The notes: generated from the sequence alone by a model not told the origin. A stretch of 64,000 bases of DNA from an uncultured Clostridia bacterium (GCA_946627565.1 CAMOVR010000001.1:1-64000), one strand, 5' to 3'. Counted from the stretch's first letter, positions 34,443 through 45,564 are shown. Made by a program: numbers and translations.

Positions 34443-35480
34443 TCACAGACTTGCAAGAATACCGGCCATGGGCATCATGACGGAGAGCAGAACAGCACCG
34501 ATGACGATGGCAAGCAGAGCAACAAGAGAAGGCTCGATGATGGAAACCAGCATGGTGATGTCGCTTTCCACGGAGTCCTCATAGATCTCGGAGAGATTGG
34601 CCAGAACCTGGTCCTCACGGCCGGTGGCGATACCCATGCGGATCATGCGCGAATGAAGGTCAGTGAAGATATGGGTTTCAGAGATGGCGTCTGCAAATGC
34701 GCCGCCCTCATCCAGGGTCTTCTTGATTCCGCGGACGCTGTCGGCAGCCGCCTGATCATCCAGCACGCCGGCAGTCATTTCCAGTGCTTCTTCCATGGGG
34801 AAACCGCTGGAGAGCATCATGGAAAGCACGGAAGCCACACGGCTGGCAGTCAGTTCCTTGGAGAGCTTGCGGATGGCGGGAATCTTCTGGATAAGATCCA
34901 GCACCTTCTGCCTGTGCTTTGTACGGAGCAGAATGACGCCGGCCACTGCAACGGCCACCAGAAGAAGAACCAGGATCAGAACAATCCAGCCGACCACGGT
35001 GCCGATCTGCATCATCCGGGCGCCGGAGTCGGACATGCCGACACCCATGGAATTCAGGACGCGGCGGAACACAGGGAGCACGCGCCAGAGCAGAATAAAG
35101 ACAATCACCACAAGCATTGCGCCCAGCACGAGGGGGTAAGAGATGGCAGAGGAAACAGATGTGCGGATCCGGTCCTCGCGTTCATAGTACTTTTCCAGAC
35201 CCCGCATAACCCGCTCGAGATGGCCGGAGCGTTCACCGATCCCAACCATTTCCACCAGGTACTTGGGCCATCTGTCATCCAGTTTCAGGGCATCGTACAG
35301 ACTGCCTGTTTCATTGACACCCTTTGAAGCGCTCTGAAAGAGGTCAGCGCTGTCAGAAGCCTGGCTGGAACCGGCCAGCGTTTCCATGCCGTCATAGAGA
35401 GGCAGGCCAGCCTCAAGAATCAGGGCAACCTGTCCGCAGAAGTTACTGAGCTCCGCTGAGGTAAGTCCACGTTTAGCCAT
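34443..35480 (-). CDS. Type II secretion / type IV pilus platform protein, GspF/PilC family
   Basis: A 345-residue inner-membrane platform protein with two T2SSF domains: the first contains FCGQVALILEAGLPLYDGM and EMVGIGERSGHLERVM, the second RVASVLSMMLSSGFPMEEAL and MGIATGREDQVLANL, each followed by membrane segments (about 110-130, 165-190, 320-342). PilC/GspF couples the cytoplasmic ATPase to the filament base. It precedes four pilin-like genes and the PilT-type ATPase in one transcript. Confidence 0.92.
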   Translation of the reverse strand: MAKRGLTSAELSNFCGQVALILEAGLPLYDGMETLAGSSQASDSADLFQSASKGVNETGSLYDALKLDDRWPKYLVEMVGIGERSGHLERVMRGLEKYYEREDRIRTSVSSAISYPLVLGAMLVVIVFILLWRVLPVFRRVLNSMGVGMSDSGARMMQIGTVVGWIVLILVLLLVAVAVAGVILLRTKHRQKVLDLIQKIPAIRKLSKELTASRVASVLSMMLSSGFPMEEALEMTAGVLDDQAAADSVRGIKKTLDEGGAFADAISETHIFTDLHSRMIRMGIATGREDQVLANLSEIYEDSVESDITMLVSIIEPSLVALLAIVIGAVLLSVMMPMAGILASL

Positions 35481-35529
35481 AGAATGCTATCCTCCTATTA
35501 TACTTATCACGACACTGATCCAGACGGAG

Positions 35530-36345
35530 TCAGTAATAACGTTCCAGTGTGTATTCCTTGACCTTGCTGACGCCATTGACTGCCACGGTGGGATCAAAGA
35601 AGTAGGATTTTCCGTCGAATTCGGCTTCCACCCATGCGTGGTAGTTCTTGTCAGCATAGCCAATCATCAGTTTGGCAGGGATACCCTGGGTGCGCATCAT
35701 GCAGATGCAGATGGCTGAGAGGTCCTGGCAGACGCCCATCTTCTTTGAAAAGCTGTCATCAATGTCAGGCAGCATGCCTGCCTTGATGTTGACTGCCTTC
35801 AGAAAGTCATAGACAAAGTTTTTGCTCATGTAATTGGTGATTGCCTTGTAAGCGTCCTTCCTGGACTTTCCATCACAGAGCTTTGCTGCAGTTTTGACAG
35901 GGTCGCTGCTCTTGGTGTAGTTCACATACTGATTGGGGTAATAAAAACAGATATCCGGTGAACTCAGATTGACATTGAGGGTAATCTTTCCGGCACTGGA
36001 ATATTTCTTTCCGGAAACATTCTCATAGAGTGTGATGGTATATTTCCCATTCCCCAGCTGAAGCGGGAAAAGCTCATATGACCCATCATTCTTGATGTCA
36101 TAGGAAAGGGTTGTGTCCCCTTTGGCAACACGCATCTTCATTCTGTGCTTGCTTTTTGACTGCAGACTTGCGTAAAAATACCCTTCACTGATATTGGCCA
36201 CATCCACCCGCAGGTTCCCGTCACGCTTAAGGCTCTTTCCGGGTTCTGCAGGCCATTTGGCATCAGCAGGAGCAGAAGTGACAGCCAGAAGTATTACAAG
36301 CAGGGTACTGATGAAGATGACCATGGCCAGATAATTACGTTTCAC
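35530..36345 (-). CDS. Secreted or membrane-anchored transglutaminase-like protein
   Basis: A 271-residue protein with an N-terminal signal or anchor (about 5-24), a beta-rich middle region and a C-terminal transglutaminase-like fold. The catalytic triad is visible: C206 in MGVCQDLSA, H236 in NYHAWVE and D251 in FFDPT. Such domains act as cysteine proteases or crosslinking enzymes; in this operon it might process or fix the filament-like proteins outside the cell, which is inference. It lies 13 bases after the HPt gene and 49 bases before the GspF-type gene. Confidence 0.82.
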   Translation of the reverse strand: MKRNYLAMVIFISTLLVILLAVTSAPADAKWPAEPGKSLKRDGNLRVDVANISEGYFYASLQSKSKHRMKMRVAKGDTTLSYDIKNDGSYELFPLQLGNGKYTITLYENVSGKKYSSAGKITLNVNLSSPDICFYYPNQYVNYTKSSDPVKTAAKLCDGKSRKDAYKAITNYMSKNFVYDFLKAVNIKAGMLPDIDDSFSKKMGVCQDLSAICICMMRTQGIPAKLMIGYADKNYHAWVEAEFDGKSYFFDPTVAVNGVSKVKEYTLERYY

Positions 36346-36358
36346 TGGTCGTACCTCC

Positions 36359-36703
36359 TCATCCGATAATCATCATCAGGCTGTCCATCTGCTTTTCTGC
36401 TTCCTCAAGCAGTGGACCGTAATCTGTTTCGACCTGATTCTTCAGCAGGTCGGAGATCTCACCGATTGGTTTCAGCGCAGGCGTCAGAGCAAGGTTTGCC
36501 AGCGCACCCTTCAGGGTGTGGGCATGTATAAAACCTTCCTTGTAGTCTTTCCGGGCGATGGCATCCTTCAGTGCCGGCATGCGTTGAGCATCGTTTTTGA
36601 TTTTGCCAACCATTCGCAGATAAAATGCTTCCTGGCCAACGCACCTTTTGATTCCATCATCCACGTCTGCGCCCCAGTCACGTAAGGCTTGGATCGTCAG
36701 CAT
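36359..36703 (-). CDS. Histidine phosphotransfer (HPt) domain protein
   Basis: A stand-alone HPt protein of 114 residues, a four-helix bundle that carries phosphate between receiver domains. The phospho-acceptor is H62 in HAHTLKGALANL (60-71), and the upstream helix is EAFYLRMVGKI. No histidine kinase or receiver protein is nearby, so its partners are elsewhere. It is the first gene after the promoter at 36760-36788, with GGAGGAG 10 bases before its ATG. Its place at the head of a pilus-like operon suggests a signalling input to that system, as an inference. Confidence 0.88.
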   Translation of the reverse strand: MLTIQALRDWGADVDDGIKRCVGQEAFYLRMVGKIKNDAQRMPALKDAIARKDYKEGFIHAHTLKGALANLALTPALKPIGEISDLLKNQVETDYGPLLEEAEKQMDSLMMIIG

Positions 36704-36759
36704 GTATTCAGCTCCTCCCTGTAGTAAGCTTCAGTATGTTCGTCATGTCCATTGGATAC

Positions 36760-36788
36760 ATTATAATCTTGATATATCGTCTTGGCAA
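36760..36788 (-). promoter_or_regulatory. Promoter of the HPt / transglutaminase / pilus-like operon
   Basis: On the minus strand TTGCCA (36788-36783) and TATAAT (36765-36760) are 17 bases apart, about 57 bases before the HPt start codon. The -35 box begins just after the scpB stop codon. Confidence 0.8.
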
Positions 36789-36795
36789 GAAAAAA

Positions 36796-37386
36796 TCAGG
36801 CGGTAAAAACTTTCTTTTCTTCATCCTCCTGCCGGGCAGGTGCCGGCAGCGGCGGAAGATCTGAGATGGACGACAGTCCAAAGTGTTTCAGAAACGTGTC
36901 CGTGGTTCCGTACAGAATCGGACGCCCCAGGGTTTCCTTGCGGCCAAGCTCGCAGATCATGCCCTTGGCGGTGAGAGACTGGACAGAGTAATCACAGCGC
37001 ACACCGCGAATCTGTTCAATCTCTGCTTTCGTAACAGGCTGTCTGTAAGCAATGACAGCCAGTGTTTCCATGGCGGCCTGGGACAGTGTCTGCATCTGCA
37101 CCGGCTGCAGAAGATGGACCACATCGGCACTGTACAGTGCCCGGGAAGTCAGCTGAACATGACTGCCGAAGACACGCAGGTCAAAACCCCGCTGCCCGAA
37201 GGAATACTCATCCTGCAGTTCCCGTATGGCCTGTTTGAGTGAACGGTTGTCCGTTCTCAGTGCCCGGGCCAGATCCGAGAATAGAACTGGCTCACCGGCC
37301 ACAAAAAGCACTGCCTCGATCCGCCCTTTGAGGTTGCCGGCTTCAACAGCCTCCCCGGCTTCCGGTGGTGTCTGAGGTTCTTCCAT
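36796..37386 (-). CDS. scpB: Segregation and condensation protein B
   Basis: A 196-residue ScpB: two winged-helix domains, with LKGRIEAVLFVAGEPVLFSDLARAL in the first and METLAVIAYRQPVTKAEIEQIRGVR in the second, the family signature. ScpB dimers bind ScpA in the bacterial SMC condensin complex. Its start overlaps the scpA stop by one base. N- and C-terminal tails are a little longer than usual. Confidence 0.95.
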   Translation of the reverse strand: MEEPQTPPEAGEAVEAGNLKGRIEAVLFVAGEPVLFSDLARALRTDNRSLKQAIRELQDEYSFGQRGFDLRVFGSHVQLTSRALYSADVVHLLQPVQMQTLSQAAMETLAVIAYRQPVTKAEIEQIRGVRCDYSVQSLTAKGMICELGRKETLGRPILYGTTDTFLKHFGLSSISDLPPLPAPARQEDEEKKVFTA

Positions 37387-38138
37387 TACTCGTCCTCCTG
37401 TTCGGGGCGCCTGCCATGACGGAGAATGATTTCACCGTCAGGATATGTCTGTTCGGCATACATTTTTCCCAGACGCAGCAGTTCCAGAAGAGCCATAAAA
37501 AAAGTTACGACTTCTTCCTTGGTTGGTGCCTCACTGAAGGCTTCTTCAAAACGCATGCTCTGCTTTTCCTTAAGGGTCTTGAGCATCACCAGCATGCATT
37601 CCTCGACATTGTGTTCGTCCCGGTATATGTCCCGGGGCGCATAGTGATTGACCTGGGGCTCCTCGGCAATCTCCGGTTTCCTGGCCAGTACCCGGGCAAG
37701 AGCTTCCATGAGCCCTTCCATGCTCAGACCGACCAGTTCGGTCTCCTGGGGCGGAAGCGGGAATTCATCCGGCAGACGGGTAAAGAGCCGGGAAGCCGCA
37801 GCTTCAAATTCTTTCATGGCACCGGCGGTTTCCCGGAAAGCTTTATACTCCTCAAGACGGCGGATCAGTGCTTCCTCCGGATCCTCTTCGCCCTCATCAA
37901 GCGGCGGCGGTTTGGGGAGCATGGCACGGCTCTTGATTTCCAGAAGCGTGGCAGCCATGACAAGGAATTCTGCAGCATCGTTCATATCCAGAAAACCGTT
38001 TTCGTGAATAGCGGCGATGTACTGCTCCGTGATATCGCTTATGAAAATATCACGGATTTCAATCTTGGCCTTGGAAATCAGCTGAAGGAGAAGCTCCAGC
38101 GGGCCGTCGAAATTCCTGGTCTGAAAGTTCATGGCCAT
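37386..38138 (-). CDS. scpA: Segregation and condensation protein A (kleisin)
   Basis: A 250-residue kleisin subunit bridging the SMC heads. The start FQTRNFDGPLELLLQLI and KIEIRDIFISDITEQY are typical; the C-terminal winged helix ends with FFMALLELLRLGKM. The ATG at 38138 shares one base with the stop codon of the site-2 protease gene (TGATG), showing translational coupling; further upstream the frame has no ribosome site. Confidence 0.95.
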   Translation of the reverse strand: MAMNFQTRNFDGPLELLLQLISKAKIEIRDIFISDITEQYIAAIHENGFLDMNDAAEFLVMAATLLEIKSRAMLPKPPPLDEGEEDPEEALIRRLEEYKAFRETAGAMKEFEAAASRLFTRLPDEFPLPPQETELVGLSMEGLMEALARVLARKPEIAEEPQVNHYAPRDIYRDEHNVEECMLVMLKTLKEKQSMRFEEAFSEAPTKEEVVTFFMALLELLRLGKMYAEQTYPDGEIILRHGRRPEQEDE

Positions 38139-38809
38139 CAGGGTAAGATGTTCCAGAACAGGTTCTGGAAAAATCCGGTCACGGCCGAGTTGGCACTGGA
38201 AAGGATGCCCGACAGGGCCCCGGTAAAGCACAGCACCATCAGCACGATCTGGGCAATCCGGAAGGTCTGGTAATCCAGCTGCAGCCGTCCGCGGAGCACA
38301 ATGTCATTGAAAACATGGTATCCGTCCAGGGGCGGAATGGGCAGCAGGTTAAAGATGGCCAGGGAGATGTTGACGGACGCAAGGAGATAGAAGAAATCCA
38401 CCAGAGCGCTCTGCACCGCTGACATGCTGTAACCTGCCTGACGGATGATCAGAACATAGAGGAAGGTAGAGAGCAGGAACAGAATCAGGTTCATGGCAAT
38501 GCCGGCCAGGGATACCAGGATATCATCCCGCCTCGGGTTCCTGTAGTTCCTTGGATTCACAGGGACCGGTTTGGCCCAGCCAAAGCCGAAGAGAACCATG
38601 AAAACGGTACCCATGGGATCCAGATGTTTACGCGGGTCCAGGGAAAGCCTCCCCATATACTTGGCGGTGGGATCACCGCATCTGAGCGCCACATAACCGT
38701 GGGCACATTCGTGCAGAATCAGGGATGGGAGAATGACCACCGCATAAAGCAGCAGATACTGGAGGAATCCGAGAGGATCCCGGAAAAGCAGTTGCAGTCT
38801 GCTCAGCAT
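38138..38809 (-). CDS. Site-2 protease family (M50) membrane metalloprotease
   Basis: A 223-residue membrane zinc protease. The metal site HECAHGY (29-35) and the second motif NLLPIPPLDGYHV carry the two histidines and the aspartate; about six hydrophobic segments. No PDZ domain, like the small YwhC-type members often found next to scpA. Physiological substrate unknown. It overlaps the LD-carboxypeptidase gene by 7 bases. Confidence 0.9.
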   Translation of the reverse strand: MLSRLQLLFRDPLGFLQYLLLYAVVILPSLILHECAHGYVALRCGDPTAKYMGRLSLDPRKHLDPMGTVFMVLFGFGWAKPVPVNPRNYRNPRRDDILVSLAGIAMNLILFLLSTFLYVLIIRQAGYSMSAVQSALVDFFYLLASVNISLAIFNLLPIPPLDGYHVFNDIVLRGRLQLDYQTFRIAQIVLMVLCFTGALSGILSSANSAVTGFFQNLFWNILP

Positions 38810-39741
38810 AAGGTTACAGTCCTTTCAGATGAGGTTGCGGGAGCAAACAGGCCGGCGTACGTATCCAGGCAGTAGCGCTGTCCCATGGGCAGGGTGAGAT
38901 TGCGGCGGATATGCCCGAAACTGAGGGAAGCGATGACAGGTCCGGAGACAAAACCGGCATAATGATTCAGGATCTCTAGAAGCCCAAAGCCGGAAGAGGG
39001 ATATTCGTTGTCGCATCCTGAAAAACTCCCGAAGGCAAGACCGGCAATACCATCCAGTTTGCCTGCCAGCAGAAGCTGGCACAGACACCGGTCCACACGG
39101 TAAACCATTTCATGGACTTCTTCGATCATGAGAATGCGGCCCCGGAAATCAAAGTCATAGGGCGTGCCCAGAGCAGCGTTCAGCAGGGTCAGGTTGCCGC
39201 CTGCGATTTCCCCCTCGCATCTTCCGGGGCGCAGCACGGTAAAAGGCTCCTCCTGGAAAGGACTGTCCGGGTGTCCTGCCAGGGCATGCAGCAGGGAATC
39301 AGCGGCGGAACTGTCCAGCCCTGTGCCCATGGGACCGTGAAAGGTACACAGGTCTGCATGACGGTGAAGGGCCAGGTGCAGGCTGGTGATATCGGAAAAC
39401 CCGATGAAGGCTTTGGGGTGTGCCCGGATCTTCTCAAAATCCACCATGGGAAGCATCCGGTTAACGCCCCAGCCGCCCCTGAGGCAGACGATTCCGTCCA
39501 CGTCATCTGAGGCAAAAGCTTCTGTCAGGGCCCGTGCCCTTTCCAGATCGTCCCCGGACAGATAGCCGTACTGTTTATAACAGGTCAGATCCATCTGTAC
39601 ACGGAATCCCAGTGCTTCAAAACGTGCCCGGCACGCTTCGGCGGCATCCCGTACACCTTCCGGCGTGTCCTCATGCAGACAGCCGGATACACCGATCATG
39701 CGAAGGGTGTCTCCCGGTCCGATGGGTCTGGGTCTGATCAT
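38803..39741 (-). CDS. LD-carboxypeptidase (peptidase S66)
   Basis: A 312-residue cytosolic serine peptidase of family S66 (LdcA/MccF-like), which trims the terminal D-alanine from tetrapeptides during murein recycling. Residues seen: GGWGVNRML, the nucleophile serine in FIGFSDITSLH and FHGPMGTG; the Glu/His pair lies in the C-terminal half. GGAGGGAGAAG precedes ATG 39741; an in-frame ATG at 39774 lies within the upstream gene. It follows alanine racemase by 23 bases, so both ends of D-alanine use in the cell wall are encoded together. MccF-type immunity function is less likely here. Confidence 0.88.
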   Translation of the reverse strand: MIRPRPIGPGDTLRMIGVSGCLHEDTPEGVRDAAEACRARFEALGFRVQMDLTCYKQYGYLSGDDLERARALTEAFASDDVDGIVCLRGGWGVNRMLPMVDFEKIRAHPKAFIGFSDITSLHLALHRHADLCTFHGPMGTGLDSSAADSLLHALAGHPDSPFQEEPFTVLRPGRCEGEIAGGNLTLLNAALGTPYDFDFRGRILMIEEVHEMVYRVDRCLCQLLLAGKLDGIAGLAFGSFSGCDNEYPSSGFGLLEILNHYAGFVSGPVIASLSFGHIRRNLTLPMGQRYCLDTYAGLFAPATSSERTVTLC

Positions 39742-39764
39742 CTCTTCTCCCTCCGGAAATGCAT

Positions 39765-40916
39765 TCAGTCCCAAAGGACCATGTCATCCAGCAGTACGTC
39801 CAGATGGCCGACTTCCTGTCCGTCTCGCAGATAGCGCCGGACGGGACGGTCAGAAAGGGCGGCAAGGATTTCATTGCGGTTTGTATCTGCCCAGTCAGCG
39901 AAGGTGCCGTAGGATATTTTCCCGCCAAGCAGCGTGGCCGTATCCCCTGCAGTGGTGTCCGGAACGGCAGAAACATCCACCATCATCTGATCCATGCAGA
40001 CAAGCCCCACGGTAGGACACAGGACGCCGCGTATTTCAACCATTCCCCGTCCCCGGGACAGCCTGCGGGGATAGCCGTCCCCGTAGCCTGCGCACAGGGT
40101 GGCAATCCTTGTTTCCTTTTCAAGACGGTCCTCCCCGTATCCCACCGTGTCACCGGCAGGAACGGTACGTACCTGGGCAACCCTTGTTCTGAAAATCAGG
40201 GTCTCCTGACATGTCAGGTTCATATGTTCGGTTCTGGAAGGCCGTACCCCGTAGAGGAATGCCCCCACCCGGACCCTGTCCATATGCCAGGAGGGGTACC
40301 GCACAAGTCCAATGGAATCGCACAGGTGCATTTCATTGAAGTCCACACCGGCGTTTTTCAGATAACCGGCAGCCTGCTGAAGGCGTGTATGCTGGGCTTC
40401 ATCCAGCTCTCCAGTAATCAGACTGAGATGGGAATAGACACCGGATACCCGAAGATGCGGACAGGCTTTCAGGGTGACAGCAATCTGTCTTGCGGTCTCT
40501 TCATCCGGTGAAAAACCGAGACGGTGGAAACCGGTATCGATTTTAAGATGAATCCAGAGGACCCTGGACATGGCTTTTCCGGCTTTCTCCAGGTTCTCCA
40601 GATCCGGGAAATCAGCAGCCGTCAGACGGAGTCTGCCTTCCGGGAACCCGCGCAGCAGCTGGTCCGCCTCCGTGGTTCCCATAACCAGGACGGTTCCGGG
40701 GATACCGGAGCGGAAGAATACTTCAGCCTCCCTGAAGCAGCTGACGGCGAAACTGCGGCAGCCCGCATCCGCCAGAAGACGGGCAACAGGGACAAGGCCG
40801 TGTCCATAGGCATTGGCTTTGAGAACACAGGTAACCTTTGCATCCGTCAGTGCCAGAACCTGCCGGTAATTTGCTTCAAGGGCTGTCAGATCCACTTCAA
40901 TCCAGGTGCGGTCCAT
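39765..40916 (-). CDS. alr: Alanine racemase
   Basis: A 383-residue PLP enzyme interconverting L- and D-alanine for peptidoglycan. The PLP lysine is in VLKANAYGHG (32-41) and the catalytic tyrosine in TVGYGEDR; MDQMMVDVS is the other conserved stretch. Starts 2 bases after ligA stops. The usual GYGDGYPR motif is present. Confidence 0.94.
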   Translation of the reverse strand: MDRTWIEVDLTALEANYRQVLALTDAKVTCVLKANAYGHGLVPVARLLADAGCRSFAVSCFREAEVFFRSGIPGTVLVMGTTEADQLLRGFPEGRLRLTAADFPDLENLEKAGKAMSRVLWIHLKIDTGFHRLGFSPDEETARQIAVTLKACPHLRVSGVYSHLSLITGELDEAQHTRLQQAAGYLKNAGVDFNEMHLCDSIGLVRYPSWHMDRVRVGAFLYGVRPSRTEHMNLTCQETLIFRTRVAQVRTVPAGDTVGYGEDRLEKETRIATLCAGYGDGYPRRLSRGRGMVEIRGVLCPTVGLVCMDQMMVDVSAVPDTTAGDTATLLGGKISYGTFADWADTNRNEILAALSDRPVRRYLRDGQEVGHLDVLLDDMVLWD

Positions 40917-40918
40917 GG

Positions 40919-42886
<1,968 letters not shown>

Positions 42887-45160
42887 TCAATCCTCCAGTT
42901 TTGCAATGGGAGCCAGGGAAAGGGAAAACTCCCGCATGCCGTAGGCTGTAAATTCAATGCGGATACGGGCATCCGGGCCGGATCCCACCACTTCCTTGAC
43001 TTCGCCGACACCGAACTTTCTGTGCTGGACATGCTCGCCGGGATGGTATTCCACGCCGGCAGCAGGCTTCTGCGTGTTGGCTGCGCTGGGTACAAAGCCC
43101 TTCTGGACACCCGGGATATCCAGAGGATTCCGGATCTTGCCCACGCCCAGGGGATCACCGGGCTGCTTGACGGTGCGGGGCTGCGGCTTCATGGGTGTGC
43201 GGGTCTGGGAAGGCGTGGCTTTTCCAAAGTGCTTGGCCCTCTGTACAGCCAGCGCATCTTCCACCAGGCGCCTGGGAATCTCATCCAGGAAACGGGAGGG
43301 CGGATTGAAGTTCGCCTGCGTATAGGACGCACGGGATTCCGCCCTGCACAGGAAGAGACGCTTCATGGCGCGGGTAATGCCCACATAGCAGAGCCTGCGT
43401 TCTTCCTCAAGACGCTCCGGGTCTTCCAGACTGCGGTAACTGGGGAAGACGTTCTCTTCCATGCCGGAGATGAACACGTTGGGGAATTCCAGGCCTTTGG
43501 AGGAATGGAGGGTCATCAGCATGACATAGTCCGGATGATCTTCCATATGGTCAATATCCGTTACCAGTGCCACATTCTCCAGATAGCTCTGCAGAGTGGC
43601 GTTTTCGTTTTCCTCCACAAAGCGCTTGACACCGGCTATCATTTCATCGATGTTATCCACCCTGGCCTGCCCTTCATCCGACTTATCCTTTTCATAGGGC
43701 TCCTTCAGGCCGACTTTGCGGATCATGGTAACCACAAAGACATCCAGGGGTTCCGTTTCCTTGAGGACCAGAAGTTCATTCATCAGGGATGCGAACTCAG
43801 CCACGCATTTGCGGGGCCTGGAGGCAAGACTGGCGGGAATGTCTGTCAGGGTTGCAAACAGCGGGATATTCTTTTCCGCGGCATACTCATCAAGAATCTG
43901 TACGGTGCTGTCCCCGATGGAGCGCCGGGGCACATTGATGATCCGGCGGAGGGACAGATCGTCGGAGGGGTTGGCCAGAACCCGGAGATAGGCCGTAATG
44001 TCCCGGATTTCCTTGCGCTCATAGAACTTTGTGCCGCCAAAAACCTTGTAGGGAATACCGGCCCGCATGAGCATTTCTTCCAGTGCGCGGGACTGGGAAT
44101 TGGAACGGTACAGGATGGCAAAGGAACCGTACGGTTCTCCGTCCTTGTGGTACTGACGGATCTGGTCAGCGATCCATGCAGCCTCTTCCTTCTCGTCACA
44201 GGCGCAGTAGACGTGGATCTTTTCCCCGTCCTTTGCCTCTGTCCACAGTTTCTTCTCTTTCCGGCCTTCGTTATGGGCAATGACCTGGTTGGCCGCATCA
44301 AGAATGTTGGAGGTGGAACGGTAGTTCTGTTCCAGACGGATAACCGTGGTGCCGGGATAATCCTTCTCAAAGTTCAGAATATTGGAGATGTCTGCGCCGC
44401 GCCAGCCGTAGATGGACTGATCGTCGTCACCCACCACGCAGATGTTCTGGTTGTTCAGCGTCAGAAGATGTACCAGCTCGTACTGGGCCTTATTGGTATC
44501 CTGGTACTCATCCACCAGAACATACTGGAAACGTTTCCTGTAGGCTTCCAGTACGGGTTCATGTTCGACAAACAGCTCCAGGGTTTTGAGAAGGAGGTCA
44601 TCAAAATCCAGTGCATTGAGGCTCTTCAGTCTCTTTTCATATTCCACAAACACATCGTGGTACTGCTGGGAGCGGAAGTCTTTCTCCGTTTCCTTAAACC
44701 ATTCATCAGGTCCCAGCAGGCGGTTTTTGGCGTCTGAAATGACTGAACGGACTGATTTGATGGGCATGCTCTTGTCGTCGATATTCAGACGCTTGAGGAT
44801 TTCCTTGATGACGGCATTCTGGTCATCATCGTCAAAGATGGTAAATGATCTGCTGTAGCCGATTTTATCGATGTCACGACGGAGAATCCTGGCACAGGAT
44901 GCGTGAAAGGTGGAGATCCATGCTTCATCTGCCTGATCGCCGATCAGGGCGGTGATGCGTTCCTTCATCTCTTTGGCAGCCTTGTTTGTAAAGGTCAGGG
45001 CCAGGATATTCCTGGGGTTCACGCCATGGTCAATCAGATTGGCAACACGGTATGTCAGCGTCCGGGTCTTGCCTGAACCGGCACCTGCAAGAATAAGAAC
45101 GGGTCCTTCCAGTGTCTCAGCGGCTTTACGCTGCTCAGGATTCAGCATTGTAAGATTCAT
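42887..45160 (-). CDS. pcrA: ATP-dependent DNA helicase PcrA/UvrD
   Basis: A 757-residue superfamily 1A helicase used in repair and in removing RecA and stalled polymerases. Q motif LNPEQRKAAETLEG, motif I AGAGSGKTRTL, motif II VDEYQDTNKAQY, motif III GDDDQSIYGWRGA, motif V MTLHSSKGLEFPNVF and motif VI YVGITRAMKRLFL are all present. The C-terminus has the PcrA-type Tudor-like domain (HRKFGVGEVKEVVG). The ATG at 45160 starts the family-typical sequence, though the ribosome site before it is weak; a GTG at 45208 with a purine-rich stretch after it is the alternative. Six bases before ligA. Confidence 0.94.
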   Translation of the reverse strand: MNLTMLNPEQRKAAETLEGPVLILAGAGSGKTRTLTYRVANLIDHGVNPRNILALTFTNKAAKEMKERITALIGDQADEAWISTFHASCARILRRDIDKIGYSRSFTIFDDDDQNAVIKEILKRLNIDDKSMPIKSVRSVISDAKNRLLGPDEWFKETEKDFRSQQYHDVFVEYEKRLKSLNALDFDDLLLKTLELFVEHEPVLEAYRKRFQYVLVDEYQDTNKAQYELVHLLTLNNQNICVVGDDDQSIYGWRGADISNILNFEKDYPGTTVIRLEQNYRSTSNILDAANQVIAHNEGRKEKKLWTEAKDGEKIHVYCACDEKEEAAWIADQIRQYHKDGEPYGSFAILYRSNSQSRALEEMLMRAGIPYKVFGGTKFYERKEIRDITAYLRVLANPSDDLSLRRIINVPRRSIGDSTVQILDEYAAEKNIPLFATLTDIPASLASRPRKCVAEFASLMNELLVLKETEPLDVFVVTMIRKVGLKEPYEKDKSDEGQARVDNIDEMIAGVKRFVEENENATLQSYLENVALVTDIDHMEDHPDYVMLMTLHSSKGLEFPNVFISGMEENVFPSYRSLEDPERLEEERRLCYVGITRAMKRLFLCRAESRASYTQANFNPPSRFLDEIPRRLVEDALAVQRAKHFGKATPSQTRTPMKPQPRTVKQPGDPLGVGKIRNPLDIPGVQKGFVPSAANTQKPAAGVEYHPGEHVQHRKFGVGEVKEVVGSGPDARIRIEFTAYGMREFSLSLAPIAKLED

Positions 45161-45270
45161 CGTATATTTCTCGAGCGCGGAAATCCCCCGCTCTCCTCCT
45201 TTCGCCACGAAAACAGATCCATGAATGCGTTACCCTGCGGATCTGTATAAAGAAGTGCTGTCAAGATGCG

Positions 45271-45558
45271 TTACGGTTCCTGTGTGAGCCGGCTGAGTAC
45301 GGAGGCATATCCGCCCCTGCCATAGAGCAGGGCACGGTTTACCCTGCTGATGGTTGCCGTTGATACACCTGTGATCTGTCCGATCTCCTGATATGTCTTC
45401 CTGTGCTGGAGCATGTCAGCAACCTCCAGACGCTGGGAAAGGCTTTTCAGTTCAGAGATGGTCAGCAGATCTTCAAAAAAGGCATAGGCTTCTTCCTGGG
45501 ATTCCAGCGACAGAATCGCCTCCATGAGACGGTCTGTCAGGGCATTGCGATAATCCAA
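45271..45558 (-). CDS. yerC: YerC/YecD family TrpR-related protein
   Basis: A 95-residue helical DNA-binding protein related to the tryptophan repressor. The helix-turn-helix is TYQEIGQITGVSTATISRVN (about 56-75), with ELKSLSQRLEVADML before it. Role in Bacillota is not well defined. It sits between tex and pcrA, as in related genomes, 6 bases after tex. Confidence 0.92.
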   Translation of the reverse strand: MDYRNALTDRLMEAILSLESQEEAYAFFEDLLTISELKSLSQRLEVADMLQHRKTYQEIGQITGVSTATISRVNRALLYGRGGYASVLSRLTQEP

Positions 45559-45564
45559 GGTCCT

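Noticed and set aside
37365..38273. 302-codon plus-strand frame opposite scpA/scpB
   Set aside because: Antisense to two clear genes, no ribosome site, and no recognisable domain.
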